Of a stretch of 64,000 nucleotides of DNA, positions 1-13,234 are shown one piece after another. The notes beneath the pieces are model-generated. The model saw nothing but the letters and a program-made list of their open reading frames with translations. It made no database searches and was not told where the DNA came from. The translations under genes and the position numbers were made by a program. The DNA comes from Coriaria nepalensis (taxonomy: Eukaryota; Streptophyta; Magnoliopsida; Cucurbitales; Coriariaceae): contig CP114487.1 of NCBI GenBank assembly GCA_027186245.1, forward strand, positions 5,885,001 to 5,949,000, in the 5' to 3' direction. Within the stretch, counting starts at the first letter, position 1. The number at the start of each line of letters is the position of its first letter.

Positions 1-53
1 TAGCGGCATTTTGGTCATTGAGTAATATAGCAATGTCGGTTAATGGTAAAAGT

Positions 54-467
54 CTATTGTGCCGCTATATTTCGTATGTTACCAGAACTTTTGGTCGTTG
101 CCGCTAAAAAGCGCATTTTTTGTAATGATGTAGATTTGGAAAAAGTAAGAAATTCCTTAGTGGATGACCTATTTGGGATGCAAATGAGATATTTCCATAT
201 CAGTATCAAAACATTTGTTGAAAGAGGAATGTTCTCATCTTTGAATTCTTTCATGAATTTCTTATATGACACCCCATCGGTGCAATAAGGGAAATCAATT
301 ACATCGGCTAGTAGGGCGGATTGTAGATCAATACCGTCTAAAGGGAGACTAACCAAAGCAAGGAGATTAAAAGGTGAGATAAACATGGGGTCGTACGGGA
401 ACATGAAACAGTTGTACAATATAGGAAAAAAAACATAGAGCACTAACAACACAAAACTATCATTCAT
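54..467 (-). other. Unrecognised 137-codon open reading frame
   Basis: This frame is open for 137 codons on the minus strand. I do not recognise the protein. It begins with a hydrophobic stretch of about 25 residues, then mixed, fairly coding-like sequence with an LPLDGIDLQ segment. It may be part of a decayed plant transposon-associated protein, because similar broken coding-like sequence continues on the same strand further right (about 1400-2050). No splice sites or promoter could be tied to it. It could equally be chance in AT-rich DNA. Confidence 0.2.
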
Positions 468-3400
468 AGTCAGGTGAGTGGTTAAGTTTATAATACCTAA
501 AAAACTAGAAAATACCTAGGTACTCCAATGCTTGTTATTAGATGAGGACTAATGCCGATAGTAGAAAGTCATCAAACTTAACCAATCGATGGAGGAAGTT
601 TCAAAAGAAAATGTCTCATGAAAAGGGTAGAGACCCCAATTCTAGAAACGGTTGAGAAAGTGATTCCCGACCATTGAACCCAACATGGCCAAAAAATTGG
701 AGAGACCAAGAAGGGTATTTTTCAAGTCTTTTCTAATGGAAGATTTTGAGTGATAAGAGTAGATATGAAAGATGCAACCATGGGTGAGTTTTTCTTTTAA
801 CGAGACATTAGGGTTTATTGCTTAAATTCAAATGAAGAAAGAGAGATAAGATTGGAGTGAATTGAGTTGCAAAAGAAGAAGAGAGATGTTTCTTTCATTT
901 TAAGAAAGGAAGAAGATTGTTGAAAAATAAGAGAAAAATGAAGATCTCATCTATTTATAAAAGAGAATCCAGGTGAAAAAATCAAAGTTTTCTTAAGAAT
1001 ATCTTGTCAGCAGAGAAGGTATGTTGGGACAAGACACATGGAGGAATAGGTAAGCAATAACAAAATCATTTTGCCTACTAAAGTAATTCGGCTGTTATGC
1101 TAGGGATCGTCAGCATGTGTTTTCAGGCCAACGGTAAGCCACTAGTGTTACCTCTTAGAACTCAATTCATTGTTGGATTTTCTATTTTTCTTATTCTAAA
1201 ACCATATGTAAGTTTTATTAGCTGACATGACAAATTCTACCATCACCATTAAAAAAATTTATTCACCTAATTTAATTGTAAATATTGGCCACTCCCATTG
1301 CTACTATAAGAGAGAAAAGAAAAAAAAATCATGGAGGCTATCCAGGATCCGAGGGAGGAGAAGTGAAGGTCTTATGAAGGGAAATTAGTTTGTCTTCATG
1401 GTTTGCATAGTGAGTTTTATGTTGTGCCACATATATTCCAAAGCACCAAGTATATCAAAAGAAATGAGCACAACATCCTAATATTCGTGGGTAACCGGAT
1501 GATTTCGTGACATGCTAAAGGTAGTCTGACTGGTTTTCTTGGTCAGATGACATCACTCAGCTCTATATTGTTCCAATTCAGTACGCACATTGAATATCTT
1601 AAATCAAAGGGTGTTTATATGTGATTCCATATCGGTCACACGAGTGAGAGAAAATTTAATTATGCATAAAACTAATCATGCTTGTCTTGCATAGTACGAA
1701 TTTTCATCATTTTCTTGTTCAATTTAGATAGTTCATGATTATGATTATCTAGGTATTCTATGGCTTTTTTTCTACTTTTGGATTGGTCTCAATAAAGTGT
1801 AGTTAACCTGTTCATTTCATCTGCTAGTCTCTTTAATCTGATGCGAAGTTGGGGACATAGCTTATTGTAATAAACCAAGTCATACATACATGTCTAACAA
1901 ATCTTGTTTTAGATTTGGGACACTATGTGCCACCATAACACCTTGATTCAAAAAATTAGGAATCCTTGTGAAGACAGAGTGAACTTCGGTCAGTACTAGG
2001 AAAGGGTTCCAAGATAAAGAAGTAGGTGGAGTATGTTGAGTGAGCAACTGATCAAGGACAAGATTAAAACAAAGTTATTTTATTCTCATTTAATTTTCTT
2101 CATTATTGGTGTTAGTAAAGGAATAATAAAAAAGTTAATCCATTGAACCATGAGAATGAGAAACGATGGGAGTGACTTGGTTATTTCCATGAGAGGTGGT
2201 GAATTATTTCTTGTAGGCTAGAAGAAATGATGATAGAGTGATTAAGGAAGTCTCCATATTAGAGTTCAAATGGGAGGAAGTATACATTACACTTGTCCAA
2301 TTTATAATCTCTAAATTCAAAATTTGGTTCCTTAATTCAAGGTCGAATCATTCATCCTATCCATTTTTTAAAGAGTCTCAATGCATAGGATGAACTTTAT
2401 TGAAACGTCATGTGAAGTTATGGAAGTCAAAAGAGAAATGAACAAAAATCAACTTTATTAGTACTTGTAAAGTATTCTCGAGTGGTGATGACTAGGGAGG
2501 CGTACAATCATCACTCAAATGATGCGACATGGCAGTCTAGTCAAATGAAATTCATTGTAGTCAAAGATATTCCAAGAATATCCTGCTACAATCTTAGAGT
2601 TTCCTAGGAATACGCGGATTGTTGTTCTAGCTTTTTTATGTGGGTTTTAACTTTTAATAAACAACTACTAGATACGGGTAAATAACTCAAGACACCCAAA
2701 TTTCAAACACGCGATATGCGATGTCGGCCTAAAATAACATGGGGTAGAAGTCTACGTCTGCTTGCCTTATTCTTTTACCTATGAATAGTAGAGTTAGTTT
2801 TCATTTCAAAGCAATGTTCTAGCACTAAGAACCCAATCCTCAATGGAATTTATCTTTTAGCCATGCCTTTCTTTAAGCTCGCATTCATCCAACACTCAGC
2901 GCTTGCGTATTTTACTTTAGATCAACATAATATTTCCTCTAGAACTAGGTCTTTATTGGGATTGTATTGAATTGTGTTTCCTTAAAGAATCACCAATGCA
3001 AACTTATCTTTCAATTCAACCATTTCATTCCTTCCATCATTTATAGAATAGATTTGAAATCAAAGAAGTATAGAATCTTTGAGGCTATTTTTCGGTTTCT
3101 TGGCTTTGATTCTTAAAATTTAGATCTTTGTCTTCCACCGTCTTTCGTGAGCCTCTAGTTGGATTTCTAGCAAGACGCATCTCTGAAGTATTCTATGGGC
3201 CTTTGTTCAGTTCCAACGAAAGATCTCTATTTGAAATACCTTATGTATTCAACAATACACACCACATTGTCCATCCACTGCAATAGGCCAAGTTGGTCAT
3301 GAAATTCCAAGCATCAATAGGATCAAAACTCGAATGGCTTGCCTGATATACACTTTTAATAAACCCTAGATGTCGAAAATTCTAAAAGAGAAAAGAGTTT

Positions 3401-3705
3401 TCTTGTTTCTTTTCTTAGTGTCTTTTAGTTCATGTGTTGGTACTTCAAGATATAAAACAAACCAATTGAAAAGAATGTGTGGATTACAAAGTAGAGGTTG
3501 CACACTTGGGCAACTACAACTCTTCCTGGTCCATTAGCGTGAAGACTATTCGGTTCTGTATTCAGGCTTAATGGTAAGTACCTAAATTTATACATATTTA
3601 TTTCCTTAGTATTTCATGAGGTTTCTACACATACATATTTGATTATTTATTGGGATTGTTTATGAGTGGTTTATATTATACCCAATAATTTTGAAGAACT
3701 ATATT
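468..3705. other. Long stretch without a supportable gene
   Basis: No intact gene is visible. On the minus strand near 1690-1860 the sequence reads as a charged, Leu- and Lys-rich, coiled-coil-like peptide (including LKRLADEMNRL and HELSKLNKKM), broken by stops. This suggests a decayed coding region of unknown family. The rest shows no recognisable protein, RNA or repeat boundary. Confidence 0.3.
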
Positions 3706-3709
3706 TATA

Positions 3710-4795
3710 TTGTTGGATGGCTCATGGACTAACAGAATTCACGTCCTTCATGACTTTATAAAAATCATAATTTCTCTTTTATCTTTAAAACATATTTCAA
3801 AGTAGTTAATTTAATTATTTCATGATTAAATAACTTAAACGATTTAAATTGAGATTCACTTCTAGCAAAGTGTCAAAGTTACTCATGAGATGAGAAGTGT
3901 AAACAATCTTCCATAAAAACATGTATAACTAATTCCACGTTATTTAATTATTTCATTTGGCCAATATATCAATTTGTCTTATAATATGGTTTAACTATTA
4001 AACTATAATAGACAAATTATATGAACTATATATATAAATATATATAAATTAGACAATGAATTTATAAATTCATTTCACAACATGCTACCTTGGAAGGATT
4101 TTCTTGTTACATCAAAGCATATATATATCATAGGATTATTCTCCTCAATACGTAAACAATTGATTTCATTTTAATCATTCACGATCTTTATACAAAACAT
4201 TCTATACCCAATGATTTAGCCTTTGTAACCATTACCTAAGGTCATTTTCGAGTATTGTCAAAAGTATAGAGAATCCTAGGTATAAGATATCATAATATTT
4301 CAAGTTTGAGAGGTAAAAATAATATAGTTATTAGATAATTCTCATTAATATTTTAGTATAATAATTATTAATATTTTAATAACTATGTTCGGTGAACTTA
4401 GTATTCAACTAAGCACCTATATATTAATCTTGGTATTTTTCAACATCAAATGTGATGAGAATTGAGATCAACTATCCTTAACAATTAAGAAAAAAGTATA
4501 TGTAATAGAATCAATGTCTTATCTTCATAATGTTACAACTATAAACAATTTAGATCTTTAGGCTATAAATTACTAGAATCTCAACTATTATAATATTTAT
4601 CATGGTTTAAAGCACATAATCTAAAATTGTAAGACTTTATCACGATATATACTAACAAATATATGATATTAATTTTTAAAATGAATAATAAATATGATAA
4701 ATAAATATCTTATATTAAATAAATTTTCTACTATTTATAATAAAAAAATTAATTTTATATCATATTAAGTTTAACCGATTGACTTGATGAGTATG
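3710..4795 (-). repeat. Diverged LTR of a Ty1/copia-type family (copy A)
   Basis: Read on the minus strand, this segment follows the same order of short blocks as the LTRs at 32098-33812 and 34007-35942. It begins near 4795 with a GTCAAG-like start block, followed by a GATAAA block, an ATTGGGTAT block near 4210, a CTTCTCATCTC block near 3890 and an ATTTAATCATGA block near 3820. It is strongly diverged, so its ends are approximate. No internal coding sequence of the element lies next to it, so it is a solo LTR or a truncated copy. Confidence 0.55.
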
Positions 4796-5118
4796 GATTC
4801 AACTCCTCTCTATTTCACTTTTTGTTCAAGTGTATTTTTTTCAAGTGTACTTAAGAGCAATTTTCAACCATCGATACATATATACTTGTGGGGCTCAAAA
4901 AACATATGTGCGTGAATTAATATTTAAGATTATCTAAAATATACTTATAAAAAGAATGAAATAAGAAAGAATTTTATTAAAATAATCAAAGTTTCATTCA
5001 CCATATCGTATCTTATACGTATCCGTAATCTTCGACTTCATATTTATGGAAAGGGAACATCATACAATGTGTCAAATGTATAAGCCGCGTGTGGGCTAAC
5101 TATGAGGATAGGAGGAGA
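4796..5118. other. AT-rich spacer, nothing recognised
   Basis: This is the sequence between the diverged LTR and the A-rich tract. I see no coding frame, repeat boundary or RNA gene in it. Confidence 0.4.
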
Positions 5119-5244
5119 GAGATGAAAAAATAAAAAATTAAAAAAGATAAAATTAAAAAATTAAAAATTAAAAAAAAGAAAATTAAAAAATTAAAAATTA
5201 AAAAAGAGAAAATTAAAAAATAAAAAAATAAAAAAAGATAAAAA
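5119..5244. repeat. A-rich low-complexity tract
   Basis: About 125 bases consist almost only of A runs separated by single or double T or G, an irregular repeat of AAAATTAAAAA units. It ends abruptly at a GC-richer segment (from 5245) that looks like the untranslated first exon of the YTH gene. It may lie in that gene's proximal promoter. Confidence 0.8.
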
Positions 5245-6071
5245 GCCCCATAGGCTCTCCCCATCCTTCTTCTTGTTCCTTGATCTGAACATTTCTTCTC
5301 AGTCTGGCAATTATTCTCCCATCTCCATCTCGGTAATTCTTTCAAAGTTTCTCCAAATTAATCTTGAAAGGCCGCTGGTTTCTCTTTCAATATCATAAAT
5401 ACATGCCCAATTCGAGCTCCTCAAGTCCCCAGCTCTCAATCGGGGACGTGATGGAGTGTCGGCTTTCTGATCCAAAACTGGAAGTAAAAATTTGAACTCT
5501 TTGAGTTTTTTCCGTTTTGGCCAGAACCTCATTCACTTCAATTGGTTTTGTTTGTTTGATTTCTGACTACTTCGCTTGTTTTCTCCTTTCAATTAATGAT
5601 ATTTTCCTTTTACATGTGAGTTTAGTCTCTGTAAGGGATGAATCGAATACGTTTCGCTCAACTTTATGAGATTTAGTCCTCGTTTGATGTACATAGGATT
5701 TTCTTCTCATCATCTAATTACTGTCTCCATCTTGAATGTTATAAAAGTATGATATTGCTTAATATATCATGGCTATGGGATATATTCATCCTCTTTTATT
5801 TTAATTGTTGCATAGAGACGAAGATCAAATTTCGGGTCATTTCTTGGTGAACATGATCTGCCATAATCTCTTCGATCCCTTCATTTATGTGCCATAATAA
5901 AGATAGATTTGGCAGGAAAGTGGAAGAGACTTTGGAAAAAAGCGACTGTGTCCAGGTCTAGCGCCGAGGACATGTGCAGTGATTCATATCCTCAAGTTTT
6001 TGGTTTGGTTTATCAATAGTTTGTACTAGCTATGTGTCTTAGAATCTAACAATTCACTGTGCATACTGATA
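5245..6071 (+). promoter_or_regulatory. Probable 5' leader and untranslated exon of the YTH gene
   Basis: This is the interval between the A-rich tract and the start codon at 6072. The first 90 bases are pyrimidine-rich and GC-richer than their surroundings, as plant 5' leaders often are, and are followed by a good donor (CTCG|GTAATT, near 5331). Plant ECT genes commonly have a leader intron. The exact transcription start and leader exons cannot be set without transcripts. Confidence 0.35.
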
Positions 6072-9000
6072 ATGGATGCGGAACTGAAATCTACTGAACC
6101 GGATCACATGAAGGAGAAGGTAATCTTTTCATTGATTTACGGAAAAAAAAAAGAAAATGAAAAGAAGTTGTGAAACCTATGTTTTGTAATCTGCTATGAG
6201 TTTCATTCTACCAAATTTGAGAGATCGGTTTCTCCTAATGTTTCTCAGGGTGCTGCCAATATAGCTCATCCAAGGGACGGTGGAAGTCAATCGGGATCTT
6301 TTGGCTCGGGTGGAGATCGGACTGTCTATCCATCGAACATTTATGCACCTCAGGCCCAAGCATTTTATTATAGAGGTTTGTCTTTCCGTCCATAGATCTC
6401 AATCAGGGCCTTGAAATTGTAAGTTGTATGTTTCTGAGCCATCTAATGACAACGTTTTCTAGTTAATTTTCGGTCTAATGGAAATTTATTTGTGTAAAAC
6501 TCTAGGGAGAACTAGCCCTAAATTGATCCATAGCTCCATATGCCTCAATTTATTTGAGTTAATCAATGAATAAAGATAGTTTTTTACTTTCATTTATTTA
6601 TTTTTGAAATAAAAAGTATTATTAAGAAATAACGATGATTGAATCAATGAATGAAGATAGTTTGTTAGTCATGTTTATCAGGAAGGAGGAATACCTATAT
6701 TCTATAGACCAAAATCAATGCACAAGATTTCTTGCACTAGACCAAATTATAAGAATTACAGTATTGAAGTAGAACGATTTTCAGAAGTGATATAGTGAAA
6801 TTATTTGATTAGGTGTAGAAAGAGAAATTTTTCCTTTCAAGTTTTGTGTGACTGATGAAGACAAGAGACCCTATTATTACACGTATCAAAATATTGAATT
6901 TTTTGAAACGATATTGGGAAAGATAAAAAGGTAAGTTAAGTTCTGCTATGTGTAGCAATTGCTTGTAGAGACAAGCATATCATATTTTCCCTGCTCAACT
7001 CCAGGTTATGAAAGTGCCGCTGGTGAATGGGATGAATATCCTCCTTACATCAATTCAGAAGGATTGGAAATTGGATCACCTGTAAGCAGCTACTTTTTAT
7101 AATGCATCAAATTAACTCTACCTATTAGAACGTTTACTGACTCTTACCCGTCTGATTCCATGTTTATTAGGGTGTCTACAATGACAATCCCTCCCTTTTC
7201 TTCCATTCTGGATATGGCTACAACCCACAAATGCCATATGGTCCATATTCTCCAGTCACAACACCCTTGCCTTCTGGAGGTGGAGATCCACAATTATACA
7301 TGCCTCAGCAATTTCAATTCTCTGGCCCACCTTATTACCAGCATCTAGTTCCTCCTAGCATGCCATATATTGCTTCTCAGGTTCCAGTTTCACAACCAGA
7401 GCTCACCACTTTAGTAAGTGTTGATCAGCAACAAGGTGACAGTATGCTATTTCGGCCAAGGCCAAATTATCCTCCAATGGGATCTTTTGGTAGGGGTAGT
7501 CTGCCTGCGAATCCTGGTATAATTGGTTTTCATGATTTCCCTTGGGGATTTGATGGGTTGAGATCTGGTGGAGGGCTTTGGTCTGATTGGTCAAAGCCCG
7601 TAGACAGACAAAACTCTTTTTCTACCTTTTCGCCTGTACTATCTCCACAGCCAATCAGCACAATTGGGTTGTTGGGCCAGAATACTAGAATGGTAGTTCC
7701 CTAATTTACCCATCTTCTCAATATAGGCTGCTGACATGATTTCAGTTCTGTGATAATTGATTTGCAATTTCTCGTTGACAATCATTTGGAAGAAACCCTC
7801 CTAAAAAGAATCATGGGGAAACTTATCTGCAAAGCTGTTTGTGTTATACTTCTGAAAATGGAGAGTTTGAGTTGGTAGATTTAGAATGTAATTCTTAAGT
7901 CTCGTCCGTAAATTTCCTATATGTTACTTGACTGAAATGTCATTCTTGATCAAGGATGAAAATATTGAACAATTTGTTTTATGTGGGTAATCAGAGTGGT
8001 TGTTGCCCTTTTATTTCTTAGTTGATGTTTTAAGCATCTTGTCTCTACGAAATGATGTGCCACCAAGAGTAGTCACCTTCATCTTTTAAACTACCTCTAC
8101 ATATGTGTCCTCTATGAATGAGAGGGAGAGAGGGTGGGGTGGGAGGAAGAGATGGAAGGTCTTGGCGCTTCTTTATTCCATTGGTCATAGATCTTTGCAT
8201 TGTTTCTCCACTAAAACTAGCAGTTTTGTGCACCATACACATACTTGAATTTGTTTGGAGTGACGCCCCACTGTAAATTTCTTTTCTGGTCTTATATCCT
8301 AATCAGGTTTAATGATATTTTTTTAGGTTAGTCATTTTCGAATTTAATATAATTGATGTCTTTGGTACCTTTTTTTCTGTATTATAAATTATTTCTTTCT
8401 TTCAGGGTTCTCAACAACAACGATCATCGTATAGTCCAGGAAATAGTACAAATTCCCATAATAGATTCCACCCACCCAGTGCTCTTAACCAGGGATCTAG
8501 TACTGGAACTGCACTCATTTCCAGTTTCGGAGAAAATAATCGGGGCTGGATTCCACTTGAAAATGCTCGAGACCGAGCTAGGGTCAATGGTGGATCTCTT
8601 TGCAGTTGTAATGGTACACTTGATATACTTAGCGAGCAGAACAAAGGACCGAGGGCCTCAAGGCCACAAAGTCAAGTTGCATCTGAAAACAATTCGATGG
8701 ATAACGTCAAACAGAGGACATCAACTGGTAAAATCCATGATGAGATGTATAATCGGCCAGATTTTATCACTGAGTACAAGGATGGTAGATTCTTTATCAT
8801 TAAATCTTACACTGAAGATAATGTCCACAAGAGCATCAAATATGGTGTTTGGGCCAGCACACCAAATGGAAACAGAAAATTGGATGCAGCATATCATGGT
8901 TCTAAGGAGAAGCAAGATGCCTGTCTTGTGTTCCTCTTTTTCTCGGTAAATATACCTTGTCAGGTTCTCTAGCTATTCAAATGTAACGTCTATTCTCTGT

Positions 9001-10054
9001 GGCATTGATTTACTTCCACGGTAGATAATTATGTCTGAGCTGATCATTGATATGATACTATACTTGTGATGATGATGATAATGATGAGAGTAATTTGTGA
9101 TGGAATGAACTATGACAACAGAATACTCTTAGAATGAATCGCAGTAAGATTATTCCATGTTTTATATAAGTGGTCACTTGCTGAATATCATAGTGTCAAA
9201 TGTCGGGGTTTGGAATTTTCTGAAGTGCTTAACCTTAGATATCTTATATCTCTTGCACTACTTCAAACTATACCGTAGACCCATATAATTGTCAGTACTT
9301 CCAACTTTTTGGTAATTCTATCCAAAGTTTCTTCATATTATGAATGTAACAGTAAATTTTTTAGGTGAATGCCAGTGCTCAGTTCTGCGGGGTGGCTGAA
9401 ATGGTCGGACCTGTTGATTTTGACAAGAGCGTGGATTACTGGCAGCAAGACAAATGGAGTGGACAGTTCCCTGTCAAGTGGCATATCATTAAGGATGTCC
9501 CTAATAGTCAGTTTCGCCACATTACTCTTGAAAATAACGAAAACAAGCCTGTAACTAACAGTAGGGATACCCAGGAGGTATTAAGATTGATCCTTTTTTC
9601 TTTTTTCAATAAATTGGGATCTAGATACAGTTTCACATTTCGATTTAAGCTGATAATTATTTGTATCTATTTGTGTTTAAAGGTGAAATTGGAGCAGGGA
9701 ATTGAGATGTTGAACATTTTCAAGAGCTATGAAACTGAAATGTCAATCCTAGATGATTTCACTTTCTATGAAGGCAGACAAAAAGCCATGCAAGAGAGGA
9801 AGGCTAGACAACAAGCCAGCATGATATCTGCTGGGACAGCTGGAGAAAATGAGCAGAGAAATGCTGCTTTTTTACCGGGCGATGTTGTGAAGCAGATGTC
9901 TAAAAGTTTTGCCGAAGTGGTTCGCTTGGATGGTCTTGAGGAGGTGGGTAATAAGGAGGCTGCAACTGATACTAGTAGGGTTATTAAAACTGGTGATGAT
10001 AATGGTGGGTTAACAGAAGCAGCTGCCGTCTCTTCTTTTGCTCAGTCTAGTTAG
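6072..10054 (+). CDS. ECT: YTH-domain m6A RNA reader (ECT/YTHDF type), 7 exons, 632 aa
   Basis: This gene encodes a cytosolic reader that binds N6-methyladenosine in mRNA and affects mRNA fate and translation. The coding exons are 6072-6119, 6249-6375, 7005-7081, 7171-7692, 8406-8945, 9365-9577 and 9683-10054. All introns are GT-AG and the joins keep frame, giving 632 residues, a normal length for plant ECT proteins. Residues 85-258 are rich in Tyr, Pro, Gly and Gln, the usual disordered N-terminal part. The YTH domain covers about 386-525 and starts at [10 protein letters not shown]. The three cage residues that hold the methyl group are present: W407 (KYGVWAS), W464 and W469 (YWQQDKW). An acidic, Ala-rich tail follows. 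The ATG at 6072 opens the only frame that joins to exon 2. I see no damage, so the gene is probably functional. Which ECT subgroup it belongs to needs a tree. Confidence 0.95.
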
Positions 10055-11029
10055 GAAAGGAAGGAAATACTAGTGCAATGTTATTGGATATGGTATTGGA
10101 ATTGTGTTTGGTCTTGCTTTATATTTTTCTGATCAGTCTTAGTTTTTGTGCATTATTATTTTTTTTTTAGTTTTTCTTTTGTTGGAGAATAATAGTCGAG
10201 ATTGTACATATGTTGTTTTTTTTTTTCTCCCAACCACTCTCTTACAGCTTGTTGAAGGAGACCTGTGCTGTTGGTACTAAGGTATTTAAGTCAGTTATGG
10301 ATGAAAATTTGAAAAACGGATCATACTTTAGAATAGCCCACCAAATTATCTAAATCCGAGCCATCGGTCACACCCTTACTCGTTAGGCTTGCAGACATTA
10401 TTCTATTCTCCTTTTTAACCCACACGGAAACAATTAAAAAAAATATATTATTAAGTTTTTAAATTTCTTAATATTTATAAAAATATGATATTTATATATT
10501 TGGAGAATACATTAATTTTCTAATTGTTTGTATTTTTTTTTTTCTAACTCTTATATGTCAATAAATTATTAATTTTAACATTTGTTAAAATACATAAAAG
10601 TTAATAAAATATGTACCGCTGATAATTTAAATAGTGAAAGAATAACCCTCGGAAGAAATAAAATTGCTCTTTTTTATATTTTATTTAATATGAAAAAATT
10701 TACTAATTTAATCTCATCCTACAGTTGGCATCTTCCCATACAAAAAACATTGACCATGCTTTTTATGTTCATAGATTCTTTTCTGTTTTAGAAAGCTCTG
10801 AGTTGAAATTCATCTATTTTCTAGTTGCTATTCTAGTATGCCCTTTCTTATTTTCGACTCCTATTTTTTCTATTTTAATAGTTTATACATCTCAAAACCA
10901 CCGTTCAAAACATTTTGAAATATTTTATAGTTCTACCTCTTGGGTCCATGATTTGAGCTATCCAGATTTCTTATATTTGTGATTTTTGCTTCACGATCCA
11001 AGAACGAGTGACAAATAGTAAATCTAGGT
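10055..11029. other. 3' UTR of the YTH gene, then AT-rich spacer
   Basis: The first 200 bases or so after the stop are T-rich and fit a 3' untranslated region; no exact polyadenylation site can be set. From about 10260 the sequence is AT-rich with no supportable gene. Small open frames at 10582-10982 have no coding character. Confidence 0.5.
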
Positions 11030-11655
11030 AAAGATGATCGAGTAATCAAGTACCATGTCCATCAACTTAGTAAGAATACTAACTATTAATAATAATCATC
11101 TAATGATTATAATATATGTAATTATTAGACTTAAGATCACTATGATATTTTATGTGAAGAATTTTATACTTTGATATCATTATCAATGACCATAGTCAAA
11201 GTTTACGAAGGGCAAGTCATTGGGTATAATGTATTGTACATGAAAATTATGAGTGTGATCAAGATAGATCCACCACTTTTATATTTTAGGATAGAAATCT
11301 TATGAGTTGTATACTTTAATTAAACAACATATCCATGCAAGGTAGAATTGTATGAAAGAAGTTTCAGTAAATTCATTATCTATGTTTATTAAAATTAAAA
11401 CATATTATATGATTTATCTATTGGGTTTATATTTAAATAATATTTTAACGAATACAGATATTGACCAGATGAAAAAAACATTTATCATATGGTTGTTAGT
11501 CACAAGAAATTCTTATAGAAGATGATTATTTCTTATCTCTCGGGTAGCCTTACACTTTGCTAGAAGTTAATATTGGCTTGGAACTTTGATTTAATTAATC
11601 ATGAGATGATTGAAATTAACTGTTTAATTTTTAAAGTTTAAACAAATCTAATGAA
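11030..11655 (+). repeat. Truncated LTR of the same copia-type family (copy B)
   Basis: The order of blocks matches the middle of the LTRs at 32098-35942: a TAATTATTAGACTTAAGATCA block, a TTTTATACTTTGATATCAT block, an ATTGGGTATAATG block, a GATTTATCTATTGGG block and an AATCATGAGATGATT block. The copy lacks its own start and stops where copy C begins, which suggests nesting or tandem breakage. Confidence 0.6.
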
Positions 11656-11658
11656 AGT

Positions 11659-13190
11659 TATATGCTTGTCAAGCCAATTGGTTAGATCCAATAGGGCATA
11701 TAGACTTTAGAAGAACAATCTTTTTTGATGCATAATACTAGTAAACAATTGATATATTTGATAGGTTTATCATTAATAAAGACATTAATTATTTATCATA
11801 TTTATTATAATATTGGAATGTAATATTATATGAGCTTAATATACATATCGTGATAAAATCTTAGAGATTATGCTCTTGAACCAAAATAGTGATCATGCTA
11901 GTTGAGAATTAAGATGCTTAAAGTCTAAATATTTAAGTAGTTTTTATGGTAATAGAATTATCAAAACAAAATATTGATAATTCAGTAAGACCATTAGATA
12001 TGTTATCTTCTTAATTATTAAGATTATTGATCTGATGACCATTAATATTAGAAAAATATCGGGATAAGCATGTGAGTACTTAGGGAGAGATTAAGATCAT
12101 TAAACGTGTTGTCAGATAATCTCAATGGTATTTAAACTAACTATTAATGAAGGTTTATCTAGAGACTGTATGTGTTAGTGATTCTTATATCAGAGATATT
12201 ACCATAATATCTTAAAATTAGGGTAATATACTTTAACATTATCCTAAAACATTCTAGCCAAGGATCATAGCAGGATAAACTATTAGGTATAAATATTATG
12301 AGTGATAAAGATGAGATTCATCGCTCTCGTATAAAAAAGAGAAAAATCACATGATACAATATGCTTTGTCTATGTAATAAAGAAATCATTGCAAAGAGTA
12401 TGGTAAGAAAATATAGTTTTTTATAAAGCCACTATCTTAATTATGTAGAGAGATATTATCATTTATTTTGTCTATTATGGTAAACAATACCTTAGGACAA
12501 ATCGGAATATTGGAGAAATGAAATAATATTAATAACATGGTAATAATATAGATTCTTTCAGAAGAAATTGTATGCTTCTCAACTCATATATAACCTTAAC
12601 ATTTTGCTAAAAGTCAATCTTAGTTTGGAAAGTTTAAGTTAAATTAATCGTGAGATTATTAAGTTTAATGATTTATTTTAAAATGTCGTTTCAAAAATAA
12701 ATGTGTCTGATTAATGAATTAGATAAAATCATAAGGTGTCATCTTGCTGTTGAGATATAGAATATAATCGGTCACATACATAAAGACTAAATTTAGCTCA
12801 AAAGATATTTTCATTATTTGATAATAGAAATGACTAATTATATTAATAGTGGGATTAGAGGATATAATATATGATGAATTAATTAATTAGTTAGCCCCAA
12901 CGTTATGTAGCTTGACGACGAGCACAATTAAGCATATAATATCTGGTTAATTAGTAGTTAATTATTTGTTATAAGAATATAAATTGACTAATTAGATTAA
13001 TTAATTATAGTCTTATTTATAAGAATCAAGCTAATTAATGAGATTATTCGATTAATATAAATGTCAAAAGGGAGGAATGACTTTAAAGAGTTAAGGGCAA
13101 TTAGTCAAACTTAGTCAAATTAAGGCCCTATGCCCAGCCACATAGATTTGAAGGAGAGGTGATTTATATATTTATTTAATTAATAATTAT
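11659..13190 (+). repeat. Diverged LTR of the copia-type family (copy C)
   Basis: It starts TATATGCTTGTCAAGCC, matching the starts of copies E and F, and carries the same later blocks: GATAAAATCTTAGAGATTATG, a CTTCTCAACTC block and an AATCGTGAGATTATT block. Its right end runs to within about 45 bp of the first recognisable kinase exon at 13235, so it probably replaced or displaced the upstream part of that receptor kinase gene. Confidence 0.6.
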
Positions 13191-13234
13191 CATGAATACT
13201 TAATTAATTAAAAGTAATTAGAATTTTAGAATCT

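Noticed and set aside
8353..8949. 198-codon frame overlapping YTH exon 5
   Set aside because: The frame of the YTH exon in the same interval joins to its neighbours and carries the domain; this one is a shifted reading.
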